This document shows positions 8,398-20,630 of a stretch of 64,000 nt of DNA, piece by piece. Made by a program: the position numbers and the translations under genes. The notes beneath the pieces are model-generated. The model was not told where the DNA came from. It did no database searches and saw only the letters and a list, made by a program, of their open reading frames with translations. Each line of letters begins with the position of its first letter. Within the stretch, counting starts at the first letter, position 1. The DNA is from VRUE01 sp963712595. Lineage in GTDB: Bacteria > Actinomycetota > Thermoleophilia > Solirubrobacterales > 70-9. The stretch is taken from positions 310,001-374,000 of the forward strand of contig CAVQIM010000003.1 in assembly GCA_963712595.1 (NCBI GenBank), given 5' to 3'.

Positions 8398-9063
8398 ATG
8401 GCTTGGAAGAGAGCTGATAGGAGGCGGGTGCGGGCGATCCGGGATCGGCTGCGGGAGATGTATGGGCAGCCGGTCAACGAGCCGCACCGGCACCCGATCG
8501 CGGAGCTGGTCAAGACGGTGCTCTCACAGCACACGAATGACCGCAATCGGGACCGGGCCTTTGCAGCGCTGCGCCAGCGCTTCCCAACCTGGGAGGAAGT
8601 GCGGGACGCGCCCGTGACGGAGGTAGAGGAGGCGATCCGGCCCGGCGGCCTCGGCAGGCAGAAGGCGCCGCGCATCCAGGCGATCCTCGAGCGGCTCGGC
8701 GAGGAGCCCGATCTCGACTGGACCGAGACGGCGCCGCGAGAGGAATCGATGGAGTTCCTGCTCTCGCTTCCCGGCGTCGGGCGGAAAACCGCCGCCTGCG
8801 TGCTGATCTTCACCTGGGGCATTCCCGAGATACCGGTGGACGTGCACGTGCACCGGGTCGGCGGGCGGCTCGGCCTCTTCCCGCAGAAGGCGTCCTTCGA
8901 GCGTGCCCACGACGAGATGCTGGCGATCGTCGACCCCGAGGATGCCTACGAGCTGCACATGAATCTGATCCACCACGGGCGAGCGCTCTGCCGCCCGAAA
9001 CCGCGCTGTGGAGAGTGCGAGCTTCGCCGAATGTGTCCCTGGTACCGTGCCGAGCGCAAATGA
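8398..9063 (+). CDS. nth: Endonuclease III-like DNA glycosylase/AP lyase
   Basis: The 221-residue product has all parts of the EndoIII family, which cuts out oxidised pyrimidines. The helix-hairpin-helix LPGVGRKTA carries the catalytic lysine, PVDVHVHRV carries the catalytic aspartate, and the C-terminal CRPKPRCGECELRRMC matches the C-x6-C-x2-C-x5-C iron-sulfur loop. The ATG at 8398 is preceded by a divergent PAP2 gene. The stop overlaps the ATG of the cytochrome c gene (ATGA). Some actinobacterial paralogues of this group have other base preferences, so exact specificity is open. Confidence 0.9.
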   Translation: MAWKRADRRRVRAIRDRLREMYGQPVNEPHRHPIAELVKTVLSQHTNDRNRDRAFAALRQRFPTWEEVRDAPVTEVEEAIRPGGLGRQKAPRIQAILERLGEEPDLDWTETAPREESMEFLLSLPGVGRKTAACVLIFTWGIPEIPVDVHVHRVGGRLGLFPQKASFERAHDEMLAIVDPEDAYELHMNLIHHGRALCRPKPRCGECELRRMCPWYRAERK

Positions 9064-9479
9064 GCAAAAAGACCTTCATCGTCTTCGGCCTGCTGGTTCT
9101 CGTCCTTGCCGTCCTGATCCCCTGGCTCGCCTTCCGCTCGAACGGCGACGCCGCTCGCGGAGCCCAGGAGGTGCCCTCCGACCTGAAGAGCGGCCAGAGC
9201 CTCTTCCAGACCAACTGCGGCACCTGCCACACGCTCTACGCCGCGGGCACCAACGGCAACTACGGGCCCAACCTCGACGTCCTGCTGGCGCCCGCTGGCC
9301 CGCCGGAAGGATCGAGCGCCAAATCGACGATCGAATCGACCGAAGGGCGTGTCCTGGGCGCGATCGACGATGGGGTCGACAGCACCACCACCCCCGGGCG
9401 GATGCCCGGCGGAATCCTCAACAAAGAGCAAGCCGAAGAAGTAGCCGAATTCGTGGCGCGCACCGCCGGCGAGGGCTGA
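9060..9479 (+). CDS. Membrane-anchored monohaem cytochrome c
   Basis: A short protein (139 residues) with an uncleaved N-terminal anchor (FIVFGLLVLVLAVLIPWLAF). It is followed by a cytochrome c domain with the haem motif CGTCH in NCGTCHTLYAAG and a candidate distal Met ligand in GRMPGGIL. The fold faces the outside of the cell and carries electrons in respiration. I start at the ATG at 9060, which overlaps the nth stop (ATGA), rather than at an upstream in-frame start inside nth. A strong hairpin spans its stop codon. Confidence 0.88.
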   Translation: MSKKTFIVFGLLVLVLAVLIPWLAFRSNGDAARGAQEVPSDLKSGQSLFQTNCGTCHTLYAAGTNGNYGPNLDVLLAPAGPPEGSSAKSTIESTEGRVLGAIDDGVDSTTTPGRMPGGILNKEQAEEVAEFVARTAGEG

Positions 9480-9494
9480 AACCCCCGCCGGCGG
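9463..9494. terminator. Hairpin terminator over the cytochrome c stop codon
   Basis: Arms CCGCCGGCGAGGG and CCCCCGCCGGCGG are separated by six bases (CTGAAA) that include the TGA stop. It lies between two convergent genes and could act in both directions. No long T-tract follows. Confidence 0.55.
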
Positions 9495-9501
9495 CCGGCT
9501 C

Positions 9502-10683
9502 TCAGTTCTTGAGGAGGAGGCCGCTGTAGAGGCCAGCGTGATCTGAGTCCCAGAAGCCGTTGACGGGCTGGCGGCCGGTCACCGCCGAGATCTTCAGCTT
9601 GACGTCCTTGGGATCGCGGGTCATCACGTGATCGACCTGGTGGTTGAAGTCGGCGACGCTGCCGCCGGCTCCCACTGCGAGCAGGCTCGAATTGAGGCAG
9701 CAACTCAGCGGTTTGTTGGTGCTGCGCTCGCGCAGACCGGCGGCGAGCAGGGTCCGGTAGGCCTGCTGGTCACCGGGTTCGACCGTGTCGTCGTCGGAGT
9801 TGAGGTCGCCGAGCAGGATGACCGGCAGGTTGCTCGTCGCCGGCCCGCCGGGAGCGACCAGCTCGCTGGCCTGCAGGGAGCGAATGCTCGGCACCTGGCT
9901 GGCGTCGTCGAACGCCTCCAGGTGGGTGTTGACGAAGCGGAAGCTGTGGCTGCCGCGGACCTTGGCGTCGATCGCCGTCCAGCCGCGGGTCACGGTGACG
10001 CTGACCCCCGAGACTTTCACCACCAGCAGGTTGGCGAAATGACCCGCCTGGGGGTGCTTGAAGGTGACGCCGGCGCCGCGCCGGACGAGGATCACGTCGC
10101 GCATCGTCAGCCGGCCGTTGACCTCGGCATTGGGGATCGCCCCGTTCGGCCCGTCGCCGGCGACGCCATTTTCGTTCGCCGGAGCTTCGAAGTCGAACTC
10201 GTCCTGGCTGATGGCGACGCGGTACTGCGGCTTGCCCGCGCCGCCTTTGCCCTTGTTGAGCCGCGCGAGGAGTTCGGTCAAGTAGTCGTAGCGGACCGTC
10301 GTCGCGGTTGGGCTGGCACCCGAGTTGAGCAGCGGTTCGAGGCTCGGCGGGCCGGTGCGCCAGAGCGCGACCTCCTGCAGGCCAACCAGATCGGGCTTCT
10401 TCTTCAGGATCTCCTGTGCCAGCCCCTTGGCCCGAACCGGGAAATCGTTGGCGGTGACGTCGCGGAGGATTTTCCCGTTGGCATCGATGAACGCTTCGCG
10501 GCTCGGTGCGGTGATCGCCGGCGTGAGGTCCGCGCCGAGGTAGAGGTTGCGGGTCATCACGTTGACTTCCTTGGCTTTGCCCTGCTGCTCGCCCGACTTC
10601 GCGACGGCGCTGGCCGGCACGAGGAGCATTGCGAGGGCGAGCAAGAACGCGATACGCCGGATCGATGCGTGGGGGTGGATCAA
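9502..10683 (-). CDS. Secreted endonuclease/exonuclease/phosphatase (EEP) family protein
   Basis: The mature protein has the metal-dependent EEP fold (DNase I / sphingomyelinase-like). Landmarks are VNVMTRNLYLG at the start, PDLVGLQEV with the metal-binding Glu, FVNTHLEAF, ILLGDLNSD with the Asp/Asn pair, and WDSDHAGLYS with the catalytic Asp-His. I start at TTG 10683 because AGAGGAG lies 5 bp upstream. That gives a signal peptide ending ASAVAKS and 393 residues. The substrate (DNA, phospholipid or sugar phosphate) cannot be told from sequence. It converges on the cytochrome c gene and diverges from dnaK. Confidence 0.8.
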   Translation of the reverse strand: MIHPHASIRRIAFLLALAMLLVPASAVAKSGEQQGKAKEVNVMTRNLYLGADLTPAITAPSREAFIDANGKILRDVTANDFPVRAKGLAQEILKKKPDLVGLQEVALWRTGPPSLEPLLNSGASPTATTVRYDYLTELLARLNKGKGGAGKPQYRVAISQDEFDFEAPANENGVAGDGPNGAIPNAEVNGRLTMRDVILVRRGAGVTFKHPQAGHFANLLVVKVSGVSVTVTRGWTAIDAKVRGSHSFRFVNTHLEAFDDASQVPSIRSLQASELVAPGGPATSNLPVILLGDLNSDDDTVEPGDQQAYRTLLAAGLRERSTNKPLSCCLNSSLLAVGAGGSVADFNHQVDHVMTRDPKDVKLKISAVTGRQPVNGFWDSDHAGLYSGLLLKN

Positions 10684-10776
10684 GTTGTCTCCTCTTCGTC
10701 GCGACCCGCCATTCGCCTGGGTCGAATTCGTCGAGGCGCCTCCAGTACCCGCTAACCCACTATACGCGGCAAAGGT

Positions 10777-10804
10777 TTGCATTCCATTAGCGATCTGCCA
10801 TACT
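10777..10804 (+). promoter_or_regulatory. Possible promoter of the dnaK operon
   Basis: TTGCAT and CATACT with a 16-bp spacer lie about 50 bp upstream of the dnaK start and resemble -35/-10 boxes of a housekeeping sigma factor. I see no clear HspR inverted repeat (HAIR) next to it. Confidence 0.35.
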
Positions 10805-10854
10805 GACGCTTAGATTTTTTAGGCAGACAGAACTAGACTTGGAGGTACTTGATA

Positions 10855-12758
<1,904 letters not shown>

Positions 12759-12762
<4 letters not shown>

Positions 12763-13418
12763 GGTTGCCCAGGGACGCTGAGGGTCGGGATCGCTCGACC
12801 GCGGGTCCTGTCGCGGATGACGGGGGGGCGCTGCGGACGGGGGCGTCCTCGACCCCCCCGCCATCCACGCCACCCGCGGAAGAGACGGGAGGCGACCCTC
12901 AGGGTCCAAGCGCTCAAGCTGAGAGCCCCGATGCGGGACAGCAGGTCGAGACGGATCTGGATGCTCTGCTGGCGGACACGCAGCGGGAGCGGGACGAGTA
13001 CTTGGAGCTTGCCAAGCGGACGAAGGCTGATTTCGAGAACTTCCGCAAGCGGATGGCTGCCGAGGTGCAAGCGGCTGCCGCTCGTGGGAGGGGTGAGATG
13101 ATTCGGGACGTGGTGCCTGTTCTGGACGATTTGGAGAGGGCGCTGCAGGCGGCGGGTCTCGATCCCGAGGGGGATTCCGAGGATGGGCTGTCGCACGGAG
13201 TCCTGCTCGTTTTCCGCAGCTTGCGTGACGCGCTCACCCGGAACGGGATCGAGGCGGTCGATCCGAAAGGGGAGAGGTTCGACCCAACCGTGCATGAGGC
13301 GCTCTCGACGGTGGCGGCGGACGGGATCGAGTCCGGCGTCGTCGTCGAGGTGATGCAAAAGGGGTACCGGCTTGGGGAGCAGTTGATCCGGCCGGCCCGG
13401 GTCGTGGTGGCCGAGTGA
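12759..13418 (+). CDS. grpE: Nucleotide exchange factor GrpE
   Basis: GrpE releases ADP from DnaK. The 219-residue product has the long coiled coil (LLADTQRERDEYLELAKRTKADFENFRKR) and the C-terminal beta domain (GERFDPTVHEALSTV, VVEVMQKGYRLGEQLIRPARVVVAE). Residues 15-40 (STAGPVADDGGALRTGASS and following Pro-rich stretch) are encoded by a dispersed 77-bp palindrome. The same type of peptide is found in the pyruvate dehydrogenase E2 linker. The N terminus of GrpE is disordered in the family, so the insert is probably tolerated. The start overlaps the dnaK stop (ATGA). Confidence 0.95.
12801..12877 (+). repeat. 77-bp GCGGGT palindromic element, copy B (inside grpE)
   Basis: It begins GCGGGTCCTGTCGCGGATGA and ends CCACGCCACCCGC. 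By eye it matches the reverse complement of copy D (48277-48353) at almost every position, including the central GGGGGGGCGCTGCGG. It is read in frame as part of the GrpE N terminus. Confidence 0.8.
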
Positions 13419-13427
13419 GGAGGGCCT

Positions 13428-14546
13428 TTGGCTGAGGACCTCTACAAGACGCTTGGCGTCTCCAAGGGCGCCTCGGACGAGGAGATCAAGAAGGCGTACC
13501 GGAAGCTGGCGCGCAAGTACCACCCCGATCGCAATCCGGACGATCCGAAAGCGGAGGAGCAGTTCAAGGAGGTGCAGGGGGCCTATGACGTCCTCTCCGA
13601 CGCGGAGAAGCGCAAGGAATACGACTCCGGCGGGGGAATGTTCGGGGGCTTCGGTGGCGCTGGACCGGGCGGTGCGGGCCCGTTCGGGGGCACGGCCGGG
13701 GGACCGGTTGGCGGCTTCGACGTCAGCGACCTCTTCTCCAACCTCTTCGGCCGCGGGGGTGGGCGCGGACAACCGCAGCAAGTGCGGGGGCGCGACCTCG
13801 AAACCGAGATCAGCCTCAGCTTCGACCAGGCGGTCAACGGCGCCCAGGTCCAGGTCACCGTGCCGAAGGCCGAACGCTGCCCGACCTGCCACGGCAGCGG
13901 AGCCAAGCCGGGCACCTCTCCGGTCACCTGCCCGCGCTGCGAAGGGCGCGGCATCGACGCGCAGAGTCAGGGCTTCTTCTCGATCAGCCAGCCCTGCCCA
14001 CAGTGCGGCGGCGCTGGCCAGATCATCGAGGACCCCTGCCCGACCTGCGGCGGCTCCGGCCTCACCCAGCAAACCAAGCGCTACAAGGTCAACATTCCCG
14101 CCGGAGTCAAGGACGGGGCCCGCATCCGCCTCGCCGGCAAGGGCGAGGCCGGCCAGCGCGGCGGGCCCCCAGGCGACCTCTTCGTCGTTACCCGCGTCGC
14201 CGCCTCGCCGGTCTTCAAGCGCCTCGACGGCGGCAACCTCGAGGTGACGGTGCCGATCACGATTGCCGAGGCTTTGCGCGGAGCGACGATCGAGGTGCCG
14301 ACTCTCGACGGGACGAAGAAGATCAAGGTCGGCCCCGGCACGAAGCACGGCTCGATCCAGCGCCTGCGCGGCGAGGGCGCCCCGAAGGCGCGCGGGCGCG
14401 GACAGGGCGACATCCGCTACCGGCTCGAGATCGAGATGCCGGAGAAGCTGACCGCGGAGCAGGAGGAGGCGGCGGAGAAGCTCGCCCAGGCCTTCAACGG
14501 CTCCAACCCCCGCGCCGACCTCCTGGCAAAAGCAGGCCAGCGGTGA
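13428..14546 (+). CDS. dnaJ: Chaperone DnaJ (Hsp40)
   Basis: A classical type I DnaJ of 372 residues. The J domain carries the HPD motif (YHPDRNPDD). A Gly/Phe-rich region (GGMFGGFGGAGPGG) follows, then four zinc-binding CxxCxGxG repeats (CPTCHGSG, CPRCEGRG, CPQCGGAG, CPTCGGSG) and the C-terminal substrate domains. It stimulates DnaK ATPase and delivers clients. The start is a TTG at 13428, with GAGGAGGG 3 to 10 bp upstream as ribosome binding site, 9 bp after the grpE stop. Confidence 0.97.
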   Translation: MAEDLYKTLGVSKGASDEEIKKAYRKLARKYHPDRNPDDPKAEEQFKEVQGAYDVLSDAEKRKEYDSGGGMFGGFGGAGPGGAGPFGGTAGGPVGGFDVSDLFSNLFGRGGGRGQPQQVRGRDLETEISLSFDQAVNGAQVQVTVPKAERCPTCHGSGAKPGTSPVTCPRCEGRGIDAQSQGFFSISQPCPQCGGAGQIIEDPCPTCGGSGLTQQTKRYKVNIPAGVKDGARIRLAGKGEAGQRGGPPGDLFVVTRVAASPVFKRLDGGNLEVTVPITIAEALRGATIEVPTLDGTKKIKVGPGTKHGSIQRLRGEGAPKARGRGQGDIRYRLEIEMPEKLTAEQEEAAEKLAQAFNGSNPRADLLAKAGQR

Positions 14547-14554
14547 CCCCCCGG

Positions 14555-14601
14555 TTCCAGTGCGCCTTTTGTGGTCTATGGCCACATAAAGCGCACCGGA
14601 A
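14555..14601. repeat. 47-bp TTCCGGTGCGC hairpin, copy 1
   Basis: An imperfect palindrome with outer arms TTCCAGTGCGC and GCGCACCGGAA. It lies between dnaJ and hspR and recurs almost unchanged at 42642-42688. It may attenuate transcription inside the heat-shock operon or be a dispersed repeat. Confidence 0.75.
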
Positions 14602-14616
14602 GGGGTGGGGGGGCGT

Positions 14617-14968
14617 ATGAGTGTGCGGCGGGAACGGGTGGACGTTTCGGTCGACGCCGAGCGCGGCGTATTCATGATCTCGGTCGCGGCCGAGCTGGCC
14701 CACATGCACCCGCAGACACTGCGGATCTACGAGGCGCGGGGGCTGATTCGGCCGCAACGCTCGCCCAAGAACACCAGGCTCTATTCCCAGCGGGACGTCG
14801 AACGGCTGCGTCGCATCCAGCAAATGACCTCCGAACAGGGGCTGAATCTTGCCGGGGTGGAGACGGTGCTGGAGATGGAAGAGCGGGTGGCGGAGATGCG
14901 CACTGAACTGGAGCGGATGCGCCGCCGGGCCGAGAAGCTCGAACAGCGGTTTTTGAAAGGGGAGACCG

Positions 14969-14982
<14 letters not shown>
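14617..14982 (+). CDS. hspR: Heat-shock repressor HspR, MerR family
   Basis: The 121-residue product has the MerR-type winged helix (FMISVAAELAHMHPQTLRIY, then EARGLIRPQRSPKNTRLYS) followed by a coiled coil (VAEMRTELERMRRRAEKLEQRF). In actinobacteria HspR binds HAIR operators and represses the dnaK operon together with DnaK. Position between dnaJ and clpB is the classic one. I start at ATG 14617; a GTG at 14605 is possible. Its 3' end overlaps clpB by 14 bp. Confidence 0.9.
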
Positions 14983-17557
<2,575 letters not shown>

Positions 17558-17563
17558 GCATTC

Positions 17564-17603
17564 GGCCCGCTAGTTCTTAGTGGGTAGATGAGAACTACGG
17601 CCC
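17564..17603 (+). terminator. Possible terminator after clpB
   Basis: TAGTTCT and AGAACTA arms extended by imperfect GGCCCG/CGGCCC pairing, about 7 bp after the clpB stop. No T-tract follows, so the call is tentative. Confidence 0.4.
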
Positions 17604-17667
17604 ATTATGTGGTGTTAAGGGAAAGGGGTCAGAATCCGACATAAGCTCTTGACCTAGCCCACCGTCC

Positions 17668-18570
17668 ATGTTCGAACGACGCCGAATCCACACCTCGTCC
17701 CCGGTTCGCTCCTCCCTTGCCAATGCCGCCTTCGCGGTCGAGGAGCGGGTGGTCTGGGGCAGCGCCGACGCCCTGCGTGCGGTCGCCGAGGTGATCCGCT
17801 GGCCCTTCGAGCGAGCGGCCTGGGCGATCGAGCGGGTGGTGATCTGGCCGCTGCGGGAGCGCACCAGCGCATGGAACGAGCAACTGCGCCTCGCCGGCGC
17901 CGTCGCGCTGGGCCTGGTTGCCGTAGGCGCCGGAGTGTTCGGCTTCGCCTGGGCGTCCGGAAGCGGCTCGAAGGGAGGCTCGGTGGGCGCCGCGGCTCCC
18001 GCCCCCGCGCCGGTCGTCCAGCCCACCCCGGCGCCGGTCGAGAAGCCGGTCGAGGTGGCGCCGGTTCTGCACGGAGCCAAGCCCGATTTCACTGCGACGG
18101 GCGGCATCGCGGCCGGGAAGGTCGGCGCCAAGGCGGCCGGCGAAGGATCCGTGGCATCGACCGGCGCCAGCGCGGACGCCGCACCCGCGGACATCACCTC
18201 TTCCTCCTCCTCGTCGAAGACCGCCAAGGTCGCCCCCGCCGGCCCTGCGGCGACCAAGGTCGCCCGCCGCTTCGCCGACGCCTTCGTCCTCTTCGAGATC
18301 GGCCAAAACGACAGCGAAGTCCGCGCCGCCTTCGCCGCGACCGCGACCCCGCAGCTGGCGAACTCGCTGCTGCATCGGCCGCCTCGCCTGCCCGCCAACG
18401 TCGAGGTACCGAAGGGCAAGGTGCTCAACGTCGTCCCCGGCCCAAAGCACGGCGACACCTACACCCTCAGCGTCTCCCTGCTGCGGATCGGCATCACCAG
18501 TGAGCTGCGCATCGACATGCAGCGCGACGAAAAATCCGGCAAGTGGCAAGTGACGGACGTGCTCGGCTGA
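17668..18570 (+). CDS. Single-pass membrane protein with Ala/Pro-rich exterior
   Basis: This 300-residue protein has a cytoplasmic N terminus with several Arg/Trp-rich amphipathic stretches (VIRWPFERAAWAIERVVIWPL). One membrane segment follows (LAGAVALGLVAVGAGVFGFAWA), then a low-complexity Ala/Pro/Gly/Ser linker to about residue 205. A small C-terminal domain (VARRFADAFVLFEIGQND ... TYTLSVSLLRIGITSELR) resembles NTF2-like or Mce-associated-type folds only in outline. No catalytic motif is visible. It is translationally coupled (TGATG) to the murein hydrolase gene that follows, suggesting a cell-wall or envelope role. Confidence 0.6.
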   Translation: MFERRRIHTSSPVRSSLANAAFAVEERVVWGSADALRAVAEVIRWPFERAAWAIERVVIWPLRERTSAWNEQLRLAGAVALGLVAVGAGVFGFAWASGSGSKGGSVGAAAPAPAPVVQPTPAPVEKPVEVAPVLHGAKPDFTATGGIAAGKVGAKAAGEGSVASTGASADAAPADITSSSSSSKTAKVAPAGPAATKVARRFADAFVLFEIGQNDSEVRAAFAATATPQLANSLLHRPPRLPANVEVPKGKVLNVVPGPKHGDTYTLSVSLLRIGITSELRIDMQRDEKSGKWQVTDVLG

Positions 18571-20186
18571 TGGGCCGGCTGCGCAACACGCTCGCCGTCG
18601 CGGCGATCGGCGCGGCGTTGAGCGCCCCAGCCGCCGCCGCGGAAGAAGCCCCGCCCGCGTCGCCGAGCGAAGCGCCGGTCCAGGCCAACGGCCTTGGCGA
18701 ACCGGCGCCTTCGCTGCAGCAGGGCGACACGCTCGCGGCGCCGCCGGCGCCGCAGGAGTCCGAGAGCAGCGGCGGCACCGCCGCGGACACGAAGGCGCCG
18801 GCGGCGCAGGAATCGAGCCCAGCCCCACCGGCAGAACCCGAAGCCGGCGCCATTCCCGCTCCGGCGGAAACCTTCGCGATCCCGGCCATTCCAAGCTCCA
18901 GCTGCGCCACTGCAGGTGGGGTGCCGCCGATCCTGATCCCGATCTACCAGCGCGCCGCCGATGCCTACGGGCTCGGGCCGCAAGGGGCTGCGGTACTCGC
19001 CTCGATCAACGGGATCGAGAGCGCCTTCGGCTCGAACATGGGGCCGTCTTCGGCCGGCGCGATCGGCTGGATGCAGTTCCTTCCGTCGACCTGGGAAAGC
19101 TACGGCGTCGACGCCAACGGAGACGGGGTCAGCGACCCCTACAACCCCGAGGACGCGATATTCGCCGCCGCCAGCTACCTCAGCGCCGCCGGCATGCCGG
19201 CCGACACCTACAGCGCGATCTTCGCCTACAACCACGCCGACTGGTACGTGGCCGAGGTCCTGGCCAACGCCGCCTGCTACGGCTCGCTCGTCGGCCCCAG
19301 CGGAGGCTTCGCTCTGGTCCCGCAGCTGCAGGCGCTCAACTGCACCGCCGCGCCGAAGTGGCGGGAGGAGATCCCCGAGGAGTACATGGAAGCGTTCGAG
19401 GCGGCCGCCTCGCGCTACGAACTGGGGGACCGCGGCGTCTGGGCGCTGGCCGCGGTGGCCCGCCTCGAGTCCAACTTCGGCGAGGGCATGGGCAAGCAGC
19501 AGCTGCGCAAGTACGGGCCTCTGGGGCTCGACTCGAACGAGTGGTCGACCTACGCGGTGGATGGCGACGCAGACGGGCACATCAGGCGCGCCAGCCCAGT
19601 CGACTCGGCCGCCACCCTCGCCCGCCTGATCTGGTCCCGCGGTGGCCTGCGAGCCGGCATCTTCACCCACAACCAGGCCCAGTGGTACGTGCAGGTGGTG
19701 CTGAGCGACGCCGAGCAGCTGGAAGGAAAGTGCGCGGTCCAGCCGATCGACTGGTCCTTCGCCCTGCCGAGCAGCGTCGGGGCGCCGATCGACTGGAGCA
19801 ACCTCACTCTCTCCAACGACCTCGAGCTGCGCGACATCACGACCGGCTCGCTCGACCCGCGCATCGTCGGCCTGATCGGCGCGATCACCCAGGAGCACCA
19901 GCTCACGATCTCCTCGTTGCGCTCCGATCACTCCCAGTACACGGTCGAAGGCAACGTCTCCAACCACTACTTCGGCCGGGCGATGGACATCGCTGCGGTC
20001 GACGGCGTCTCCTGCACCGACACGGCGGTCGACGCGCCCTGCGCCGAACTGGGGCGTACGCTCGCGTATCTGCCGGCGCCTGGGCACCCGACCGAGCTGA
20101 TCTATTGCTTCGATCTGGATGGACCGGGACCGGCGTTTGCGCGTTCGGATCATTGCGATCACGTGCACGCGGGCTACGACGGTTAG
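18570..20186 (+). CDS. Secreted multidomain murein hydrolase: two lytic-transglycosylase-like domains and an M15-like peptidase domain
   Basis: A signal peptide (MGRLRNTLAVAAIGAALSAPAAAA) is followed by an Ala/Pro/Glu-rich linker. The first domain is transglycosylase-like (INGIESAFGSNMGPSSAGAI, GWMQFLPSTW, FAYNHADWYV), with the catalytic Glu in GIESAFG. The second copy is degenerate (VARLESNFGEGMG, then THNQAQWYV). The C terminus shows HYFGRAMDIAAV and CDHVHAGY, the metal-ligand pattern of VanY/M15 peptidases. It may cut both glycan and peptide. Start at ATG 18570 overlapping the previous stop; the result is 538 residues. A long hairpin follows. Confidence 0.8.
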   Translation: MGRLRNTLAVAAIGAALSAPAAAAEEAPPASPSEAPVQANGLGEPAPSLQQGDTLAAPPAPQESESSGGTAADTKAPAAQESSPAPPAEPEAGAIPAPAETFAIPAIPSSSCATAGGVPPILIPIYQRAADAYGLGPQGAAVLASINGIESAFGSNMGPSSAGAIGWMQFLPSTWESYGVDANGDGVSDPYNPEDAIFAAASYLSAAGMPADTYSAIFAYNHADWYVAEVLANAACYGSLVGPSGGFALVPQLQALNCTAAPKWREEIPEEYMEAFEAAASRYELGDRGVWALAAVARLESNFGEGMGKQQLRKYGPLGLDSNEWSTYAVDGDADGHIRRASPVDSAATLARLIWSRGGLRAGIFTHNQAQWYVQVVLSDAEQLEGKCAVQPIDWSFALPSSVGAPIDWSNLTLSNDLELRDITTGSLDPRIVGLIGAITQEHQLTISSLRSDHSQYTVEGNVSNHYFGRAMDIAAVDGVSCTDTAVDAPCAELGRTLAYLPAPGHPTELIYCFDLDGPGPAFARSDHCDHVHAGYDG

Positions 20187-20201
20187 GGCCCAGCCGGGTG
20201 A

Positions 20202-20274
20202 GGGCTACGGGCTCCCTATCCGGAAACCCGCCCCTTCGGGGCTCACAAGTTCCCGGATAGGGAGCCCGTAGCCC
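20202..20274 (+). terminator. Long perfect hairpin with T-run after the murein hydrolase gene
   Basis: Two perfect 22-bp arms (20202-20223 and 20253-20274) surround a 29-bp loop that itself holds a GCCCCTTCGGGGC hairpin. TTTT follows at 20275. It fits a strong Rho-independent terminator but is longer than needed for that job. Confidence 0.7.
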
Positions 20275-20336
20275 TTTTCCGATTCGGTTGCATAACGTAG
20301 GGTCGAAGCCCTGTTTAAAAAGCTGAGGAGGGTGCG

Positions 20337-20618
20337 ATGCCGACTTACGTGATGCTCACGAACTTGACTGCTGACGGGGTACGGACCCTCAAGAACAATC
20401 CCGGGCGGGTTGCCGAGGTCAATAAAGAGGTTGAGCAGATTGGGGCGAAGGTGGTGGCTCAGTACGCGACGCTGGGGCAGTACGACTTCGTCACGATCGT
20501 CGAGGCGCCGGATGAGAAGACGATGGCCAAGGTATCCGTCGAGCTGGGATCTCGCGGGACGATGAGCAGCCAGACGCTGGCGGCGATGCCGGCTGGTGAG
20601 CTGGCTGACTCGCTTTAG
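20337..20618 (+). CDS. GYD-domain protein
   Basis: A 93-residue protein of the GYD family, named after the motif seen here as LGQYDFVTIVEAPDE. It has a ferredoxin-like dimeric alpha/beta-barrel look (PTYVMLTNLTADGVRTLK at the N terminus). The family's biochemical role is not established. The gene lies 12 bp upstream of purD, with a good ribosome binding site (GAGGAGGG) before its ATG, so it is likely cotranscribed with purD. Confidence 0.85.
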   Translation: MPTYVMLTNLTADGVRTLKNNPGRVAEVNKEVEQIGAKVVAQYATLGQYDFVTIVEAPDEKTMAKVSVELGSRGTMSSQTLAAMPAGELADSL

Positions 20619-20630
20619 GAAGGCGTTCGA

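Noticed and set aside
10684..10854. HAIR operator (CTTGAGT-N7-ACTCAAG) expected for HspR control of dnaK
   Set aside because: I looked through both strands and found no convincing copy; only a possible sigma-type promoter is visible.
20202..20274. Member of the variable-arm palindrome family
   Set aside because: It has long perfect arms, but its loop lacks the AGGACGC core and it is followed by TTTT, so a terminator is the simpler call.
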